Assembly: GCF_036002945.1 (NCBI RefSeq)
Contig: NZ_CP108529.1
Coordinates: 7,497,001 to 7,561,000, forward strand
Reading direction: 5' to 3'
DNA from: Streptomyces sp. NBC_01224
GTDB lineage: Bacteria > Actinomycetota > Actinomycetes > Streptomycetales > Streptomycetaceae
DNA length: 64,000 bases
Shown here: one piece after another, positions 41,208 through 49,887 of the stretch
How the letters are laid out: each line of letters opens with the position of its first letter
Numbering within the stretch: the first letter of the stretch is position 1
Notes under the pieces: generated by a model
What the model saw: only the letters and a program-made list of their open reading frames with translations
The model's database searches: none
What the model was told of the DNA's origin: nothing
Made by a program: the position numbers and the translations under genes

Positions 41208-42304
41208 GCCTTGTCCAGCTGCTGTTCGCGGCGCTCCTCGTGCTGGCGAACGGCTTCTTCGTCGGTGCCGAGTTCGCCCTCGTCTCCGTACGGCGCAGCC
41301 AGGTCGAACCCCTCGCGGCAGCAGGGTCGGGCCGGGCCCGCCAGGTGCTGTACGGCCTGGAGAACCTGCCGCAGATGATGGCTGCCGCCCAGTTCGGCAT
41401 CACCGTCTGCTCGCTGACCCTCGGCGCCGTCGCCGAACCGACCGTCGCCCATCTGCTGGAGCCGGTCTTCCAGGCGGTTCACCTGCCCGAGGACCTGATC
41501 CATCCGCTCGGCTATGTGCTGGCGCTCGTCTTCGTGGTCTTCCTCCATCTCGTCATCGGCGAAATGGTCCCGAAGAACCTGGCGATGGCGGCGCCGGAGA
41601 AGACCGCGCTCTGGCTCAGCCCCGGCCTCGTCGGCTTCGCTCGTGTCTGCCGTCCGGTCACCTCCGCACTGGGCAACTGCGCCCGGCTGGTGCTCCGGCT
41701 CTTCGGCGTCGATCCGAAGGACGAGGTGGAGGCCGTCTTCACCAGCGAGCAGCTCAACCGGCTCGTCGAGGACTCCGGCCAGGCCGGACTGCTGGAGCCG
41801 GAGGCGCAGGAGCGGCTGGAGGACGCACTGGAGCTGGGCAGCAGGCCCGTCACCGATGTGCTGCTCAGCCGGGCCTCCCTGGTGACGGTGGACCCCTCCG
41901 TCACCCCGCACCGGATCGAGGAGCTGACCGTACGGACCGGCTACTCGCGCTTTCCCGTGTGCGCGGAGGGCGGCGGCCCGTTCATGGGCTATCTGCACGT
42001 CAAGGATGTCCTGGACCTGGAGGACGGCGAGCGGGCCGTCCCCCAGCACGTGTGGCGCCCGATGGCGACCGTGCGGGCCGAGCTGCCCCTGGACGACGCC
42101 CTGACCGTGATGCGCCGCGCGGCGACGCATCTGGCGCAGGTCGCCGACGCATCGGGCCGGGTCCTCGGCCTGGTCGCCATGGAGGACGTCCTGGAGATGC
42201 TGGTCGGTGAGGTACGCGACCCGGCCCACCGGGTCTCGGTGCCGCGCCGGACGACGGACACGATGGCCGCAGGCACCAGCGAACTCACCGCGTCGGTCCA
42301 TTAG
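41204..42304 (+). CDS. CNNM/CorC-type hemolysin-family protein 2
   Basis: A 366-residue homologue of the preceding protein: CNNM membrane domain (LLVLANGFFVGAEFALVSVRR, to about 190) and CBS pair (about 205-330, with MEDVLEMLVGEVRD). It ends soon after the CBS domains and lacks the CorC_HlyC C-terminal domain of its partner. The ATG overlaps the stop of gene 1. The adjacency of a full-length and a shortened member is common in actinobacteria and suggests a complex of two unequal subunits handling divalent cations. No regulator is nearby. Confidence 0.87.
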   Translation: MSLVQLLFAALLVLANGFFVGAEFALVSVRRSQVEPLAAAGSGRARQVLYGLENLPQMMAAAQFGITVCSLTLGAVAEPTVAHLLEPVFQAVHLPEDLIHPLGYVLALVFVVFLHLVIGEMVPKNLAMAAPEKTALWLSPGLVGFARVCRPVTSALGNCARLVLRLFGVDPKDEVEAVFTSEQLNRLVEDSGQAGLLEPEAQERLEDALELGSRPVTDVLLSRASLVTVDPSVTPHRIEELTVRTGYSRFPVCAEGGGPFMGYLHVKDVLDLEDGERAVPQHVWRPMATVRAELPLDDALTVMRRAATHLAQVADASGRVLGLVAMEDVLEMLVGEVRDPAHRVSVPRRTTDTMAAGTSELTASVH

Positions 42305-42387
42305 GGTATCGACCGCCGGGCGGGCTGATCTTCGGCCCGCCCGGCGGTCGAGGACAACGGCCACCGGGCGACTGAGGCAGCCCGTCC

Positions 42388-44295
42388 TCACAACGGCGGC
42401 GGCTCCTGCGGCCCCCGGCCCACCGGCCCCCGGCCGGACAGCACCTCGCCGTACGCCTGCATCAGATCCGGCAGCCGCAGCGTGGCCAGATCGTCCCGGC
42501 TCGGCACGGCCGCATAGCCGGAGAGCCGCAGATCGCGGTAGGCGCAGCTCTTCTCGTACAGGGTGCGCAGGAACCGCCCGTTGCCCAGCTCGTCGAGCCA
42601 GCCCTGGTCGACGACATGGCCGCTGATGGAGCGCAGCTCCTCCAGGGACTCCTCGTCCCACGCATCACCGTTCTCCGCGGCCAGCACCTCACCGATGGAG
42701 GTGAGCTCCAGCGGCCGGTAGCTCGGGAAGTCCACCCGGGTGGTGAAGCGTGAGGAGAGCCCCGGATTGGTGGCCAGCAGCCGGTCCATCCCTTCCGGAT
42801 AGCCCGCGAGGATGACGACGAGATGGTCCCGGTTGTCCTCCGCGCGCTTGAGGAGGACCTGGAGGGCCTCGTCGCCGTACGCGTCACCCTTGCTGTAGCC
42901 GGTGTTGGAGAGGCTGTAGGCCTCGTCGACGAAGAGCACCCCGCCGAGCGCCGAGTCGATCAGTTCATTGGCTTTGACGGCGGTCTGGCCGAGGAACTCG
43001 CCCACAAGATCCGCCCGCTGGGCCTCGACGAGATGGTCACCGCCGAGCAGACCGAGAGCGTAGAAGACCCGGCCGAGGATGCGGGCCACCGTGGTCTTGC
43101 CGGTGCCGGAGGGGCCCGAGAAGACGAAATGGCGTTTCGGCGGCTGCACGGGAAGCCCCTGGCCGGCCCGCAGCCGGGCCATGTTCAGCTGCGCGGACAA
43201 CGCCTTGACCTGGCGTTTGACGGGCTCCAGGCCGACCATCCGCTCCAGCTCCGCCAGCGCCTCGGCAAGCAGCACCGGATCGCTGGGCCCGGCCGGGAAG
43301 GGGGCTGTCGGCTGGCCGGGCACCGCGGTCTTGCGCCGTGCCCCGTCGGACGGCGGCACCCCGATGCCCACGAGTCCCGGGGTCTCGCCGCCCGGCCGCA
43401 GCTCCCGGCCGTCCACCAGATCGGTGCCGAGCAGCGAATCCCCGTCCGGCTGCGCCTCCGCCACGGCGTCCGTGCCGAATCCGGCCAGCGACACGGCGGT
43501 GAGACCGGCGGCCTCGTCGGTGCCTTCGAGGCCGTCGTAGTCCGCGATCGCCGCGAGCCGCGCCGAGGTGTCCATGAACGCCGGGTCGATCCGGTGCACC
43601 GCCCGGTAGAGCGGCAGGGCGGCCGCGCTGCGGCCGGTGCCCTCGTGTGCGCGGGCCAGCCAGTAGCGCAGTTCCTTGCGCTGCGGCTGTTCGCTGCGGC
43701 AGCGCATCAGCGCGGCGGAGAGCAGCGGCTCGGCCTGCCCGTACATCTCCAGCCGCACTCGCGCCATCCCGCCGAACAGCCCCGCCTCGATACCGAGCAT
43801 CGGGTCGTCGATCAGCTGCTCGGTGTTGCGTACGAGCTGCTCCCAGTCCTTGACCAGATAGGAGCGGCAGGCGTGCAGGAAGCGCACCTGGGGGTCCGCG
43901 TCCACCGGCGGCAGGCCGGCCAGCGCACGGTCCAGCTCGGGGACATGGCGCCCGTCCAGCCAGTGCGAGGCGTGCGCGAGGAGCAGATCGCGTGAGCTCT
44001 CCAGCACCGGTTGAACCCACCAGCCCAACCAGTACCAGGAGTTGAGCGTGCGCCGATGGCGGGTGCGCTGTTCGCCGAAGCGTTCGCGATGGCGGTACAT
44101 GCGCAGCAGCGCCGTCGTGGTGTCTGCCCTCAGCGCATGGAGGCCGAGCCAGCCGTCCGCCATGCCGGGATCGATCCGTACCGCAGCCCTGAACTCCTCT
44201 TCGGCCTGCGGGTAGGCGCCCATGGTGTAGGCGTCCACGCCGCGCAGCCAGGCGAGGTCGGCCGGGGCCTGTGCGCCCTGCGTGCCGATGTCCAT
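42388..44295 (-). CDS. TPR plus AAA ATPase, CbxX/CfxQ-like (EccA-like)
   Basis: A 635-residue protein. The first 270 residues are helical repeats of the TPR kind (AYPQAEEEFRAAVRIDPGMADGWLG and later units). A linker of about 60 residues follows, then an AAA domain with Walker A GPSGTGKTT (about 394), Walker B LFVDEAY (about 453) and an arginine finger region near SSRFTTRVDF. This order matches EccA proteins of type VII (ESX) secretion and the CbxX family. No other ESX gene is in the window. ATG 44295 sits behind GGGGGA; a GTG four codons upstream has no ribosome site. Confidence 0.85.
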   Translation of the reverse strand: MDIGTQGAQAPADLAWLRGVDAYTMGAYPQAEEEFRAAVRIDPGMADGWLGLHALRADTTTALLRMYRHRERFGEQRTRHRRTLNSWYWLGWWVQPVLESSRDLLLAHASHWLDGRHVPELDRALAGLPPVDADPQVRFLHACRSYLVKDWEQLVRNTEQLIDDPMLGIEAGLFGGMARVRLEMYGQAEPLLSAALMRCRSEQPQRKELRYWLARAHEGTGRSAAALPLYRAVHRIDPAFMDTSARLAAIADYDGLEGTDEAAGLTAVSLAGFGTDAVAEAQPDGDSLLGTDLVDGRELRPGGETPGLVGIGVPPSDGARRKTAVPGQPTAPFPAGPSDPVLLAEALAELERMVGLEPVKRQVKALSAQLNMARLRAGQGLPVQPPKRHFVFSGPSGTGKTTVARILGRVFYALGLLGGDHLVEAQRADLVGEFLGQTAVKANELIDSALGGVLFVDEAYSLSNTGYSKGDAYGDEALQVLLKRAEDNRDHLVVILAGYPEGMDRLLATNPGLSSRFTTRVDFPSYRPLELTSIGEVLAAENGDAWDEESLEELRSISGHVVDQGWLDELGNGRFLRTLYEKSCAYRDLRLSGYAAVPSRDDLATLRLPDLMQAYGEVLSGRGPVGRGPQEPPPL

Positions 44296-44516
44296 CTGGT
44301 CCCCCACAAAACGTGCCCCAGGATGTCCCGCCGCACGACCTGCCCGCCGAGGCGCGCTGAATCACTGTGCCACGGACGGGAATTGACCGCACCGAGAGGC
44401 ATCGTACCTGCGCAGGGAGTGTGCGACTAAGAGCAACGCAGGCGGAAGGGAGACCGTGACCGAGGGTGAGCGGAATCCGCCGAACCGGTGTGGGAAAGAG
44501 GGTGCGAGGGCAGAAC

Positions 44517-44552
44517 GAAGCCCCCGATCACGGGGGAACAACCGGGGGCTTC
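44517..44552. terminator. 10-bp GC-rich hairpin
   Basis: GAAGCCCCCG (44517-44526) pairs with CGGGGGCTTC (44543-44552). It sits in the 359-nt gap between two minus-strand genes and probably ends the uridine-kinase-like transcript. A 77-codon open frame over it is not convincing as a gene, and no tRNA is recognisable. Confidence 0.6.
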
Positions 44553-44654
44553 GTGTCCGCGAGGGCTCCGAAAAGCCGCACATTGAGAACGTAAGACCTG
44601 TACCGCCCTCGGGTCAAGCAGAGTTGAGGTACTTCCAGGCCGATTTCTCACCAC

Positions 44655-45284
44655 TCAGTACGGCGGTGCGATGTGATCACGTTCTGTGACGGAACGGTTC
44701 GCTCCTGCTGCTGCGTCAGGCCCCTCCAGCCACTCGTACCCCATAGGCAACTGCCGTACCAGAGCATCGGCGTGGGAGCGCGAGGGATCGGCCGAGAAAT
44801 GTTCCGCCTCGGCCGCCGTCCACCCGTCCCAGAAGGCCGCAAGAGCCGGTCCGTCCCGGCGGCGGCCCCGCTCCCAGGACTCCGCGGCAGCGAGATCCAT
44901 CCACAACAGCCGCGCCAGATGGGGCCGCAGCGCCCGGCGGCCCGCCCCGACCCCCTCGATCAGGACGACCGGTGCGGACTCCAGGGTGCGCGGTGCCGCG
45001 AACGTCCGCGTGGTCCAGTCGTACGGCGCATAGCGCGCGCACTCACCGCGTGACAGAGGCCCGATCACCTGCTCGCTCAGCCGGTCCACCCAGGTGAAGA
45101 AGGACTCGTGGGTGGCCAGGTCGTCCAGATGCAGTACGGGGGCGTCGTCGAGCAGGGCCGCGAGGCGGGACGCGAAGGTGCTCTTCCCCGATCCCGCATG
45201 GCCGTCGACGGCGATCAGCCGCACCGGTCCGCAGGACGGCGCCAGGGTGCGCAGCCGCGCGGCGAGGAGCGAGAGGTCGTTCAT
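44655..45284 (-). CDS. Uridine kinase-like P-loop phosphotransferase
   Basis: A 209-residue P-loop protein with the loop GHAGSGKST at residues 28-36, the LHLDDLATHESFF segment that resembles the uridine-kinase substrate loop, and VVLIEGVGAGRRAL as a Walker-B-like strand. It belongs with uridine kinase/phosphoribulokinase-like proteins that phosphorylate nucleosides or small molecules. The start is ATG 45284 (MNDLSLLAARL); an in-frame extension upstream is not family-like. No nucleoside-metabolism gene is adjacent, so the substrate is open. Confidence 0.8.
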   Translation of the reverse strand: MNDLSLLAARLRTLAPSCGPVRLIAVDGHAGSGKSTFASRLAALLDDAPVLHLDDLATHESFFTWVDRLSEQVIGPLSRGECARYAPYDWTTRTFAAPRTLESAPVVLIEGVGAGRRALRPHLARLLWMDLAAAESWERGRRRDGPALAAFWDGWTAAEAEHFSADPSRSHADALVRQLPMGYEWLEGPDAAAGANRSVTERDHIAPPY

Positions 45285-45331
45285 GCGCCCCAGCCTACGA
45301 GCCGATCCGAAGCAATCGCAGGTCACGCCAG

Positions 45332-45343
45332 TGGACCAGACCA
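45332..45343. promoter_or_regulatory. DasR-type (dre-like) element upstream of the C39 peptidase gene
   Basis: TGGACCAGACCA at 45332-45343 resembles the Streptomyces dre consensus TGGTCTAGACCA with two changes. It overlaps a second palindrome ACCAATATTGGT (45340-45351). It is within 130 nt of a secreted-protein gene start. Confidence 0.4.
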
Positions 45344-45459
45344 ATATTGGTTTATTGACGCACGCCGAATCCCTGGCCGAATCCGGCCACTACCCGCAAT
45401 AGTTGGCCCACTGTCGTGCACTTGCAGCCCCATTCCGCTTACGACCGGGGGTCTCGCCC

Positions 45460-46827
45460 ATGAACAGACCGACCTCGCGCAGAACCATGCTGACCGCCGC
45501 GCTCGCGGTGGCGGCCGCCGCCGGCACGGTGTCGTCCGCCGGCTCAGCAACCGCCGCCGTTCCCGCCGCCCCGCTCCCCGCCCCCTCGCCGGCCGCTTCT
45601 CTCGTGGACAACCGTTCCTGGCACACGTACACCGACTGGCGCAGCGGTTGCGGCGCCGGGACGCGTGCCGTCGCGGGGCGTCGGCACGGTCTGGTGATCG
45701 GCCACGCAATGGGGGTCACCCACTACACCGATCCGCACACCGGTCAGACCGCCGACTGGGAGTACGCGACCTGGACCTCGCCGGTCCACCGGTCCGCCGT
45801 CCCGGCGACCGAGGTGATCGCCTCCTGGAACGCCGACACCCCGGCGGGCACCTGGATCCAGATCGAGCTGCAGGGCCGCTACTCGGACGCCACCTCGACA
45901 CCCTGGTACGTGATGGGCCGCTGGGCCGCGGGCGACGCCGACATCCGCAGGACGTCCGTCGACGACCAGACCGACGGCAAGAGCTCCATCTGGACCGACA
46001 CCTTCTCGGTGGACGACGCGGCGAGCGGGTTGCGGCTGGTGTCCTACCGGCTGCGGCTCACGCTTTACCGCCCCCCGGGCAGCCGCCTCACGCCCACCGT
46101 CCGGCGCCTCGGCGCGATGGCTTCCGACGTCCCGGACCGCTTCACCGTGCCCGCCAGCACCCCCGGCCTCGCCCGGGAGCTGTCGGTGCCGCGCTACTCG
46201 CAGAATGTGCACGCGGGCCAGTACCCGGAGTACGACAACGGCGGCGAGGCCTGGTGCAGCCCCACCTCCTCGCAGATGATCATCGAGTACTGGGGGCGCA
46301 GGCCCACCGCCGAGGAGCTTGCCTGGGTCAAGCCGGGTCTGGCCGACCCGCAGGTCTGCCATGCCGCCCGGTTCACGTACGACTACCAGTACGAGGGCTG
46401 CGGCAACTGGCCGTTCAACGCCGCGTACGCCGCGACGTACGACGACATGAGCGCGGCGGTGACCCGGCTCGGCTCGCTGACGGACGTGGAGAAGCTGATC
46501 CGGGCGGGCATCCCGGTCATAACGTCGCAGTCGTTCCTCAAGGAGGAGCTGACCGGCGCCGGGTACGGGACCTCCGGCCACCTGATGACCGTGATCGGGT
46601 TCACCGCGGACGGCGATGTGATCGCGAACGACCCGGCCTCGCCGAGCAACGAGGCCGTGCGGCGGGTCTACAAGCGCCAGGAGTGGGAGAACATCTGGCT
46701 CCGCACCAAGCGCTACGACGCGAACGGCAAGGTCAGAAGCGGTACGGGCGGTGTCTGCTACATCTACTGGCCCGCTGACCCGGCACCGAGGCAGCACCGG
46801 GTTCTGAAGTCGCTCGGCCTGTTGTGA
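45460..46827 (+). CDS. Secreted C39-like cysteine peptidase
   Basis: A 455-residue exported protein with an N-terminal signal (RPTSRRTMLTAALAVAAAAG, near Tat/Sec form, cleavage around the ATA motif near residue 33). A beta-rich N-terminal domain is followed by a papain-like peptidase_C39_2 domain: catalytic Cys in EAWCSPTSSQM (about 266), His in GHLMTVIGF (about 373) and Asp in ANDPASPSN (about 391). It is likely to cleave extracellular peptides or cross-links. ATG 45460 was chosen because it opens the signal; there is no strong ribosome site. Its 3' end is overlapped by a recombinase relic on the other strand. Confidence 0.85.
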   Translation: MNRPTSRRTMLTAALAVAAAAGTVSSAGSATAAVPAAPLPAPSPAASLVDNRSWHTYTDWRSGCGAGTRAVAGRRHGLVIGHAMGVTHYTDPHTGQTADWEYATWTSPVHRSAVPATEVIASWNADTPAGTWIQIELQGRYSDATSTPWYVMGRWAAGDADIRRTSVDDQTDGKSSIWTDTFSVDDAASGLRLVSYRLRLTLYRPPGSRLTPTVRRLGAMASDVPDRFTVPASTPGLARELSVPRYSQNVHAGQYPEYDNGGEAWCSPTSSQMIIEYWGRRPTAEELAWVKPGLADPQVCHAARFTYDYQYEGCGNWPFNAAYAATYDDMSAAVTRLGSLTDVEKLIRAGIPVITSQSFLKEELTGAGYGTSGHLMTVIGFTADGDVIANDPASPSNEAVRRVYKRQEWENIWLRTKRYDANGKVRSGTGGVCYIYWPADPAPRQHRVLKSLGLL

Positions 46828-47190
46828 GCATGTGTGGCGCTATGGCCGCCTCGGCCACCTGACGGCAGCGTTCCTGGCCGTCCTGGGCGAGGTGGCCGTA
46901 CTTGTCCACCGTGACCTTGATCGAGCGATGCCCGAGCCGGCGAGACACTTCGTGGATGGACACGCCGCTCGTCAAGGTCACGGTGGTCCATTTGTGCCGC
47001 AAGTCGTGCGGGTTGTACTCAGGCAGCGCGAGCCGCTTGACGGCCCGATCCCACGACTCACGCAGGAGACCGGGGTACGGCAGCCCGCCACTCGCGTTGC
47101 GGACCCGAAGCCCATCGACGAAGGGCTGAAGGAAAGCGGGCGCGGGTACATCGCGCCACTCGCCTTCTTTCGCTCCAGTCCGGGGCATCG
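46733..47190 (-). pseudogene. Tyrosine recombinase (phage/ICE integrase) C-terminal remnant
   Basis: The C-terminal catalytic part of a tyrosine recombinase: GEWRDVPAPAFL, then NPHDLRHKW (HxxR box), VSRRLGHRSIKVT (H/W box) and DKYGHL with the nucleophilic tyrosine. All residues of the second half of the active site are present, but the first arginine region, the core-binding domain and the DNA-binding arm are missing, since upstream bases give no family-like residues. The open frame reads through into the end of the C39 peptidase gene, which suggests loss of the normal end and of the attachment site. Confidence 0.8.
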
Positions 47191-47439
47191 CGCCGGTGAT
47201 GGATGATCGACGACCGCGCACTGGGCTCCGGGTCTGCGGCCAGGCGGGTCAGCAACTCCGGGCGGCAGCTGGTCGTTCATCGCGGGAAACGGCCTCACGG
47301 AGGGATCCGGATCGTCCACCGACCGGGGCCGGTAACCCCGGCGGTTCGTCCGGGACGCTCGCGGCGACCCCGCACCGGACCGACGGCTCCGGGTGCTCCG
47401 CCGGGCGGCTTCTGACGTCGGCGGGCACGGAGGACTTGG

Positions 47440-47745
47440 CGGCGAGGACTATGGAGCCCAGTCCTGTGGACGCTGTGGTGGCGCCGAGCAGCAGAAGGCC
47501 GCTCGCGCTGGTGCCCGGGCTCACCACGACCGCACGCCCGCCACTGCCCGCAAGCCGGGTGGCCGGCGGTGCGAGGTGGCTGCCGATACCGGAGCAGATG
47601 AATCCAGCGCAGGCGAGTGCGGCGAAGAGTACGGCCCCCGACTCGGACGCACCGGTGAGGGCCGCAGCACGGCACGGTGTGAGCAGTTCGACCGCGGTCA
47701 GGGCGTTGCCGGCGGCCCCCTGCGCCGACGATCCATGCGGGGTGG
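47440..47745 (-). pseudogene. Possible MFS transporter remnant
   Basis: On the minus strand a stretch reads GAAGNALTAVELLTP, LAPPATRLAGSGGRAVV and TSASGLLLLGATTAST, resembling a middle section of a major facilitator protein (hydrophobic segments with glycine/alanine-rich helices). There is no credible start, and both ends dissolve into non-coding sequence. It is listed as a probable relic; the identification rests on general membrane-protein character and remembered family patterns. Confidence 0.35.
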
Positions 47746-47752
47746 CGGCGGT

Positions 47753-47779
47753 TGTCACATGCGCGGGTCCGGCGGTGTC
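47753..47779 (+). promoter_or_regulatory. ECF41-type promoter upstream of first CMD gene
   Basis: TGTCACA at 47753-47759, 16 nt, then TGTC at 47776-47779. The ECF41 consensus is TGTCACA with CGTC downstream at similar spacing. It lies 45 nt before the ATG of the carboxymuconolactone-decarboxylase-family gene. Confidence 0.65.
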
Positions 47780-47823
47780 TTCATGCCGAACGGCCAAACA
47801 GGCAAACGTACAAGGAGAACACC

Positions 47824-48402
47824 ATGGCGCTACGCGTCCCGAAGGCCGAGCTCGCCGCCGAGCTCCGCGAAAGCATGATCAAGCAGCTCGGGGTCGTGCC
47901 CGAGCCTGTCGAGGTGCTGTGGAACAACCCCAAACTCGCCGAGGCCAACCAGGAGTTCTCGGCCAAGGTGGGCGCGTGGGACGCGGCCGACGCCAGCCTC
48001 AAGACGTTCGCGCACATGGCCGTCGCGGCACAGGTCGGCTGCAGCTGGTGCCTCGACATCAACTACTTCCACGCGCTGAACCAGAACCTGGACCTGGCCA
48101 AGGCGAGCCAGGTGCCGCGCTGGCGGCAGTCGGAGGTGTTCACGCCGCTGGAGCGCGACGTGCTCGAGTACGCCGAGGCCATGACGACCACGCCACCGAC
48201 CGTCACCGACGAGCTGTCGAAGCGTCTGCTCGACCGGCTCGGCCCCGCGGCGCTGGTCGAGCTCACCGTGTTCATCGGCTTCGCCAACATGGCGGCCAGG
48301 TGCAATACGGCGCACGGGATCACGTCGCAGGGCTACTCCGACGCCTGCGAGATTCCGCTGGCCGGGCGCCCTGAGAGTTCCGGCGTGGCGTCGACGGCAT
48401 GA
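47824..48402 (+). CDS. Carboxymuconolactone-decarboxylase-family protein (ECF41 partner)
   Basis: A 192-residue CMD/AhpD-family protein with the redox pair in VGCSWCLDINYFHAL (CxxC followed by a histidine a few residues on). Family members act as peroxidase-like thiol reductants or unknown oxidoreductases. The ATG follows AAGGAG by 8 nt. It is immediately upstream of an ECF41 sigma factor (ATGA overlap), the classical pairing for this sigma group, and is preceded by an ECF41-like promoter. It probably acts in the cytoplasm on a stress-derived small molecule; the substrate is unknown. Confidence 0.88.
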   Translation: MALRVPKAELAAELRESMIKQLGVVPEPVEVLWNNPKLAEANQEFSAKVGAWDAADASLKTFAHMAVAAQVGCSWCLDINYFHALNQNLDLAKASQVPRWRQSEVFTPLERDVLEYAEAMTTTPPTVTDELSKRLLDRLGPAALVELTVFIGFANMAARCNTAHGITSQGYSDACEIPLAGRPESSGVASTA

Positions 48403-49265
48403 CCGAGGACCCGTTCGTCGCCCATCGCAGCCTGCTGTTCACGGTCGCCTACGAGATGCTCGGGTCGGCGGCCGATGCGGAGGACGTGCTGCAGGAGTCC
48501 TGGCTGCGGTGGGCCGACGTCGACCACTCGCAGGTGCGTGACCCGCGGGCGTACCTCATCCGGGTCGTTACGCGGCAAGCGCTCAACCGCCTGCGTACGC
48601 TCTCGCGCAGCCGCGAGGAATACGTTGGCGAGTGGCTGCCGGAACCGCTGCTGACCAGCCCTGATGTCGCCGAGGACGTCGAACTCGCGGAGAGCGTCTC
48701 GATCGCGATGCTGACCGTCCTGGAAACGCTCGGGCCGACCGAGCGCGCGGTGTTCGTGCTCCGCGAGGTCTTCGATATGCCGTACGGCGAGCTCGCCGAG
48801 GCCATCGGGAAGTCCGCGGCCGCGGTGCGGCAGATCGCGCGGCGGGCACGCGAGCACGTGGCGGCACTGCGGCCGCGGGCGCAGGTGAGCCGGTCGGAGC
48901 AGCAGGCCGTGGTGGAGCGGTTCCTGCTCGCCCTGCGAACCGGGCAGTTGCAGGAGCTGATGGAGGTCATGGCGCCGGACGTGGTCATGATCGCCGATGG
49001 CGGCGGGGTTGTGGCCGCCGCTCTGGAACCGATCCACGGGGCCGAACTGGTGGCGCCGTTGCTCGCGCGCGCGAGCCGGGTGGTGGCCGCGTTCGAGACG
49101 ACGGCCGTGTGGCTCAACGGCGCGCCCGCGGGCCGGATCGAGATGGACGGCGAGCCGGCTGCGGTGAGCCTCGTGGTGGAGAACGGGCGGGTCACCCGGA
49201 TCTACGTGGTGCGAAACCCGCGGAAGCTGACGCGGCTCGACGAACTGGCCGAACTCGCCAGGTAA
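48399..49265 (+). CDS. ECF41-group RNA polymerase sigma factor
   Basis: A 288-residue ECF sigma factor: region 2 (YEMLGSAADAEDVLQESWLRW), a WLPEPLL linker motif, region 4 (GPTERAVFVLREVFDMPYGELA) and a C-terminal NTF2/SnoaL-like extension (about 175-285) with a DGGG motif and NPRKL near the end. The linker, DGGG and NP-KL motifs are the signature of group ECF41, in which the C-terminal extension both inhibits and assists the sigma factor, and no separate anti-sigma is needed. Translation is coupled with the CMD gene. Targets in this window: two TGTCACA promoters. Confidence 0.9.
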   Translation: MTEDPFVAHRSLLFTVAYEMLGSAADAEDVLQESWLRWADVDHSQVRDPRAYLIRVVTRQALNRLRTLSRSREEYVGEWLPEPLLTSPDVAEDVELAESVSIAMLTVLETLGPTERAVFVLREVFDMPYGELAEAIGKSAAAVRQIARRAREHVAALRPRAQVSRSEQQAVVERFLLALRTGQLQELMEVMAPDVVMIADGGGVVAAALEPIHGAELVAPLLARASRVVAAFETTAVWLNGAPAGRIEMDGEPAAVSLVVENGRVTRIYVVRNPRKLTRLDELAELAR

Positions 49266-49289
49266 GGCCGCTGCGCTCTGGTGTCGTGA

Positions 49290-49321
49290 GTGTTCCGGGC
49301 GGTTCCAACCGCCCGGAACAC
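49290..49321. terminator. 13-bp perfect hairpin after the ECF41 gene
   Basis: GTGTTCCGGGCGG (49290-49302) and its exact complement (49309-49321), 24 nt after the sigma factor stop. A clear terminator for the CMD-sigma operon. Confidence 0.88.
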
Positions 49322-49832
49322 TTACTGCGGTCGCCCGTACTGGGTTCTCGGCGCGATCCAGACCAAGTACGACGAGATGGGCGGCCCCGACAGTCCGCTC
49401 GGATGCCCGACGTCGGTTGAGCAGACCACCCCGAACGGGCGTGGCAAGTTCACGACCTTCGACGGCGGTTCGATCTACTGGACCTCTGACACGGGGGCTC
49501 ATCCGGTGTGGGGCGAGATCAGGGAGAAGCGGGGCCGGCTGGGCTGGGAAGGTGGCGCGCTCGGATTCCCGAAGAGCGACGAATTCACCAACTCGGACGG
49601 TGTCGGCAAGCGCCAAGAGTACGAGGGTGGCACGATCTACTGGCACCCGAGCCGCTCCACCGGCGCGCACCCGGTGTGGGGCAAGATCGGGGAGAAGTGG
49701 GGTGCCGCGGACTGGGAGAAGGGCCCGTACGGCTACCCCGTGACCGACGAGGCCCCGGGGCTGCGCCCGGAGGACGGGCACGATACCGCCCCTCGCGGCG
49801 TGATCAAGAACCCTGCAGGCCTTCTTGGCTAG
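49322..49832 (+). pseudogene. LGFP-repeat protein fragment
   Basis: About 165 residues consisting of LGFP-type repeats: VLGAIQTKYDEMGGPDSPLG, GALGFPKSDEF and GPYGYPVTDE, each with a GG-IYW strand. Such repeats form cell-wall-binding domains at the C-terminus of secreted actinobacterial enzymes. The open frame begins inside the preceding terminator and has no signal peptide or catalytic domain, so this is the tail of a broken gene. The stop codon TAG belongs to the CTAG end of a small IS relic. Confidence 0.75.
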
Positions 49833-49887
49833 GGAGTGTCTTCAAAGTCCCGTCTGCCCGGCGCTGTGTGGTGCGCACGCTCCCTAG
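49829..49887. mobile_element. 59-bp insertion-sequence relic with inverted ends
   Basis: CTAGGGAG (49829-49836) and CTCCCTAG (49880-49887) bound 59 nt. The left end continues GTGTCTTCAAAG, closely matching both ends of the IS5-family element at 50.7-51.6 kb. It is either a MITE or the leftover of a deleted IS copy. Stops of both flanking genes lie inside its CTAG ends. Confidence 0.65.

Noticed and set aside
44366..44654. Possible tRNA or small RNA around the 44.5-kb hairpin
   Set aside because: No acceptor stem, T-loop (GTTCRANNC) or anticodon arm could be fitted; a simple terminator explains the hairpin.
44456..44689. A 77-codon plus-strand frame in the gap before the uridine-kinase-like gene
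   Set aside because: It spans a terminator hairpin, has no family character and overlaps the start of the opposite transcript's end.
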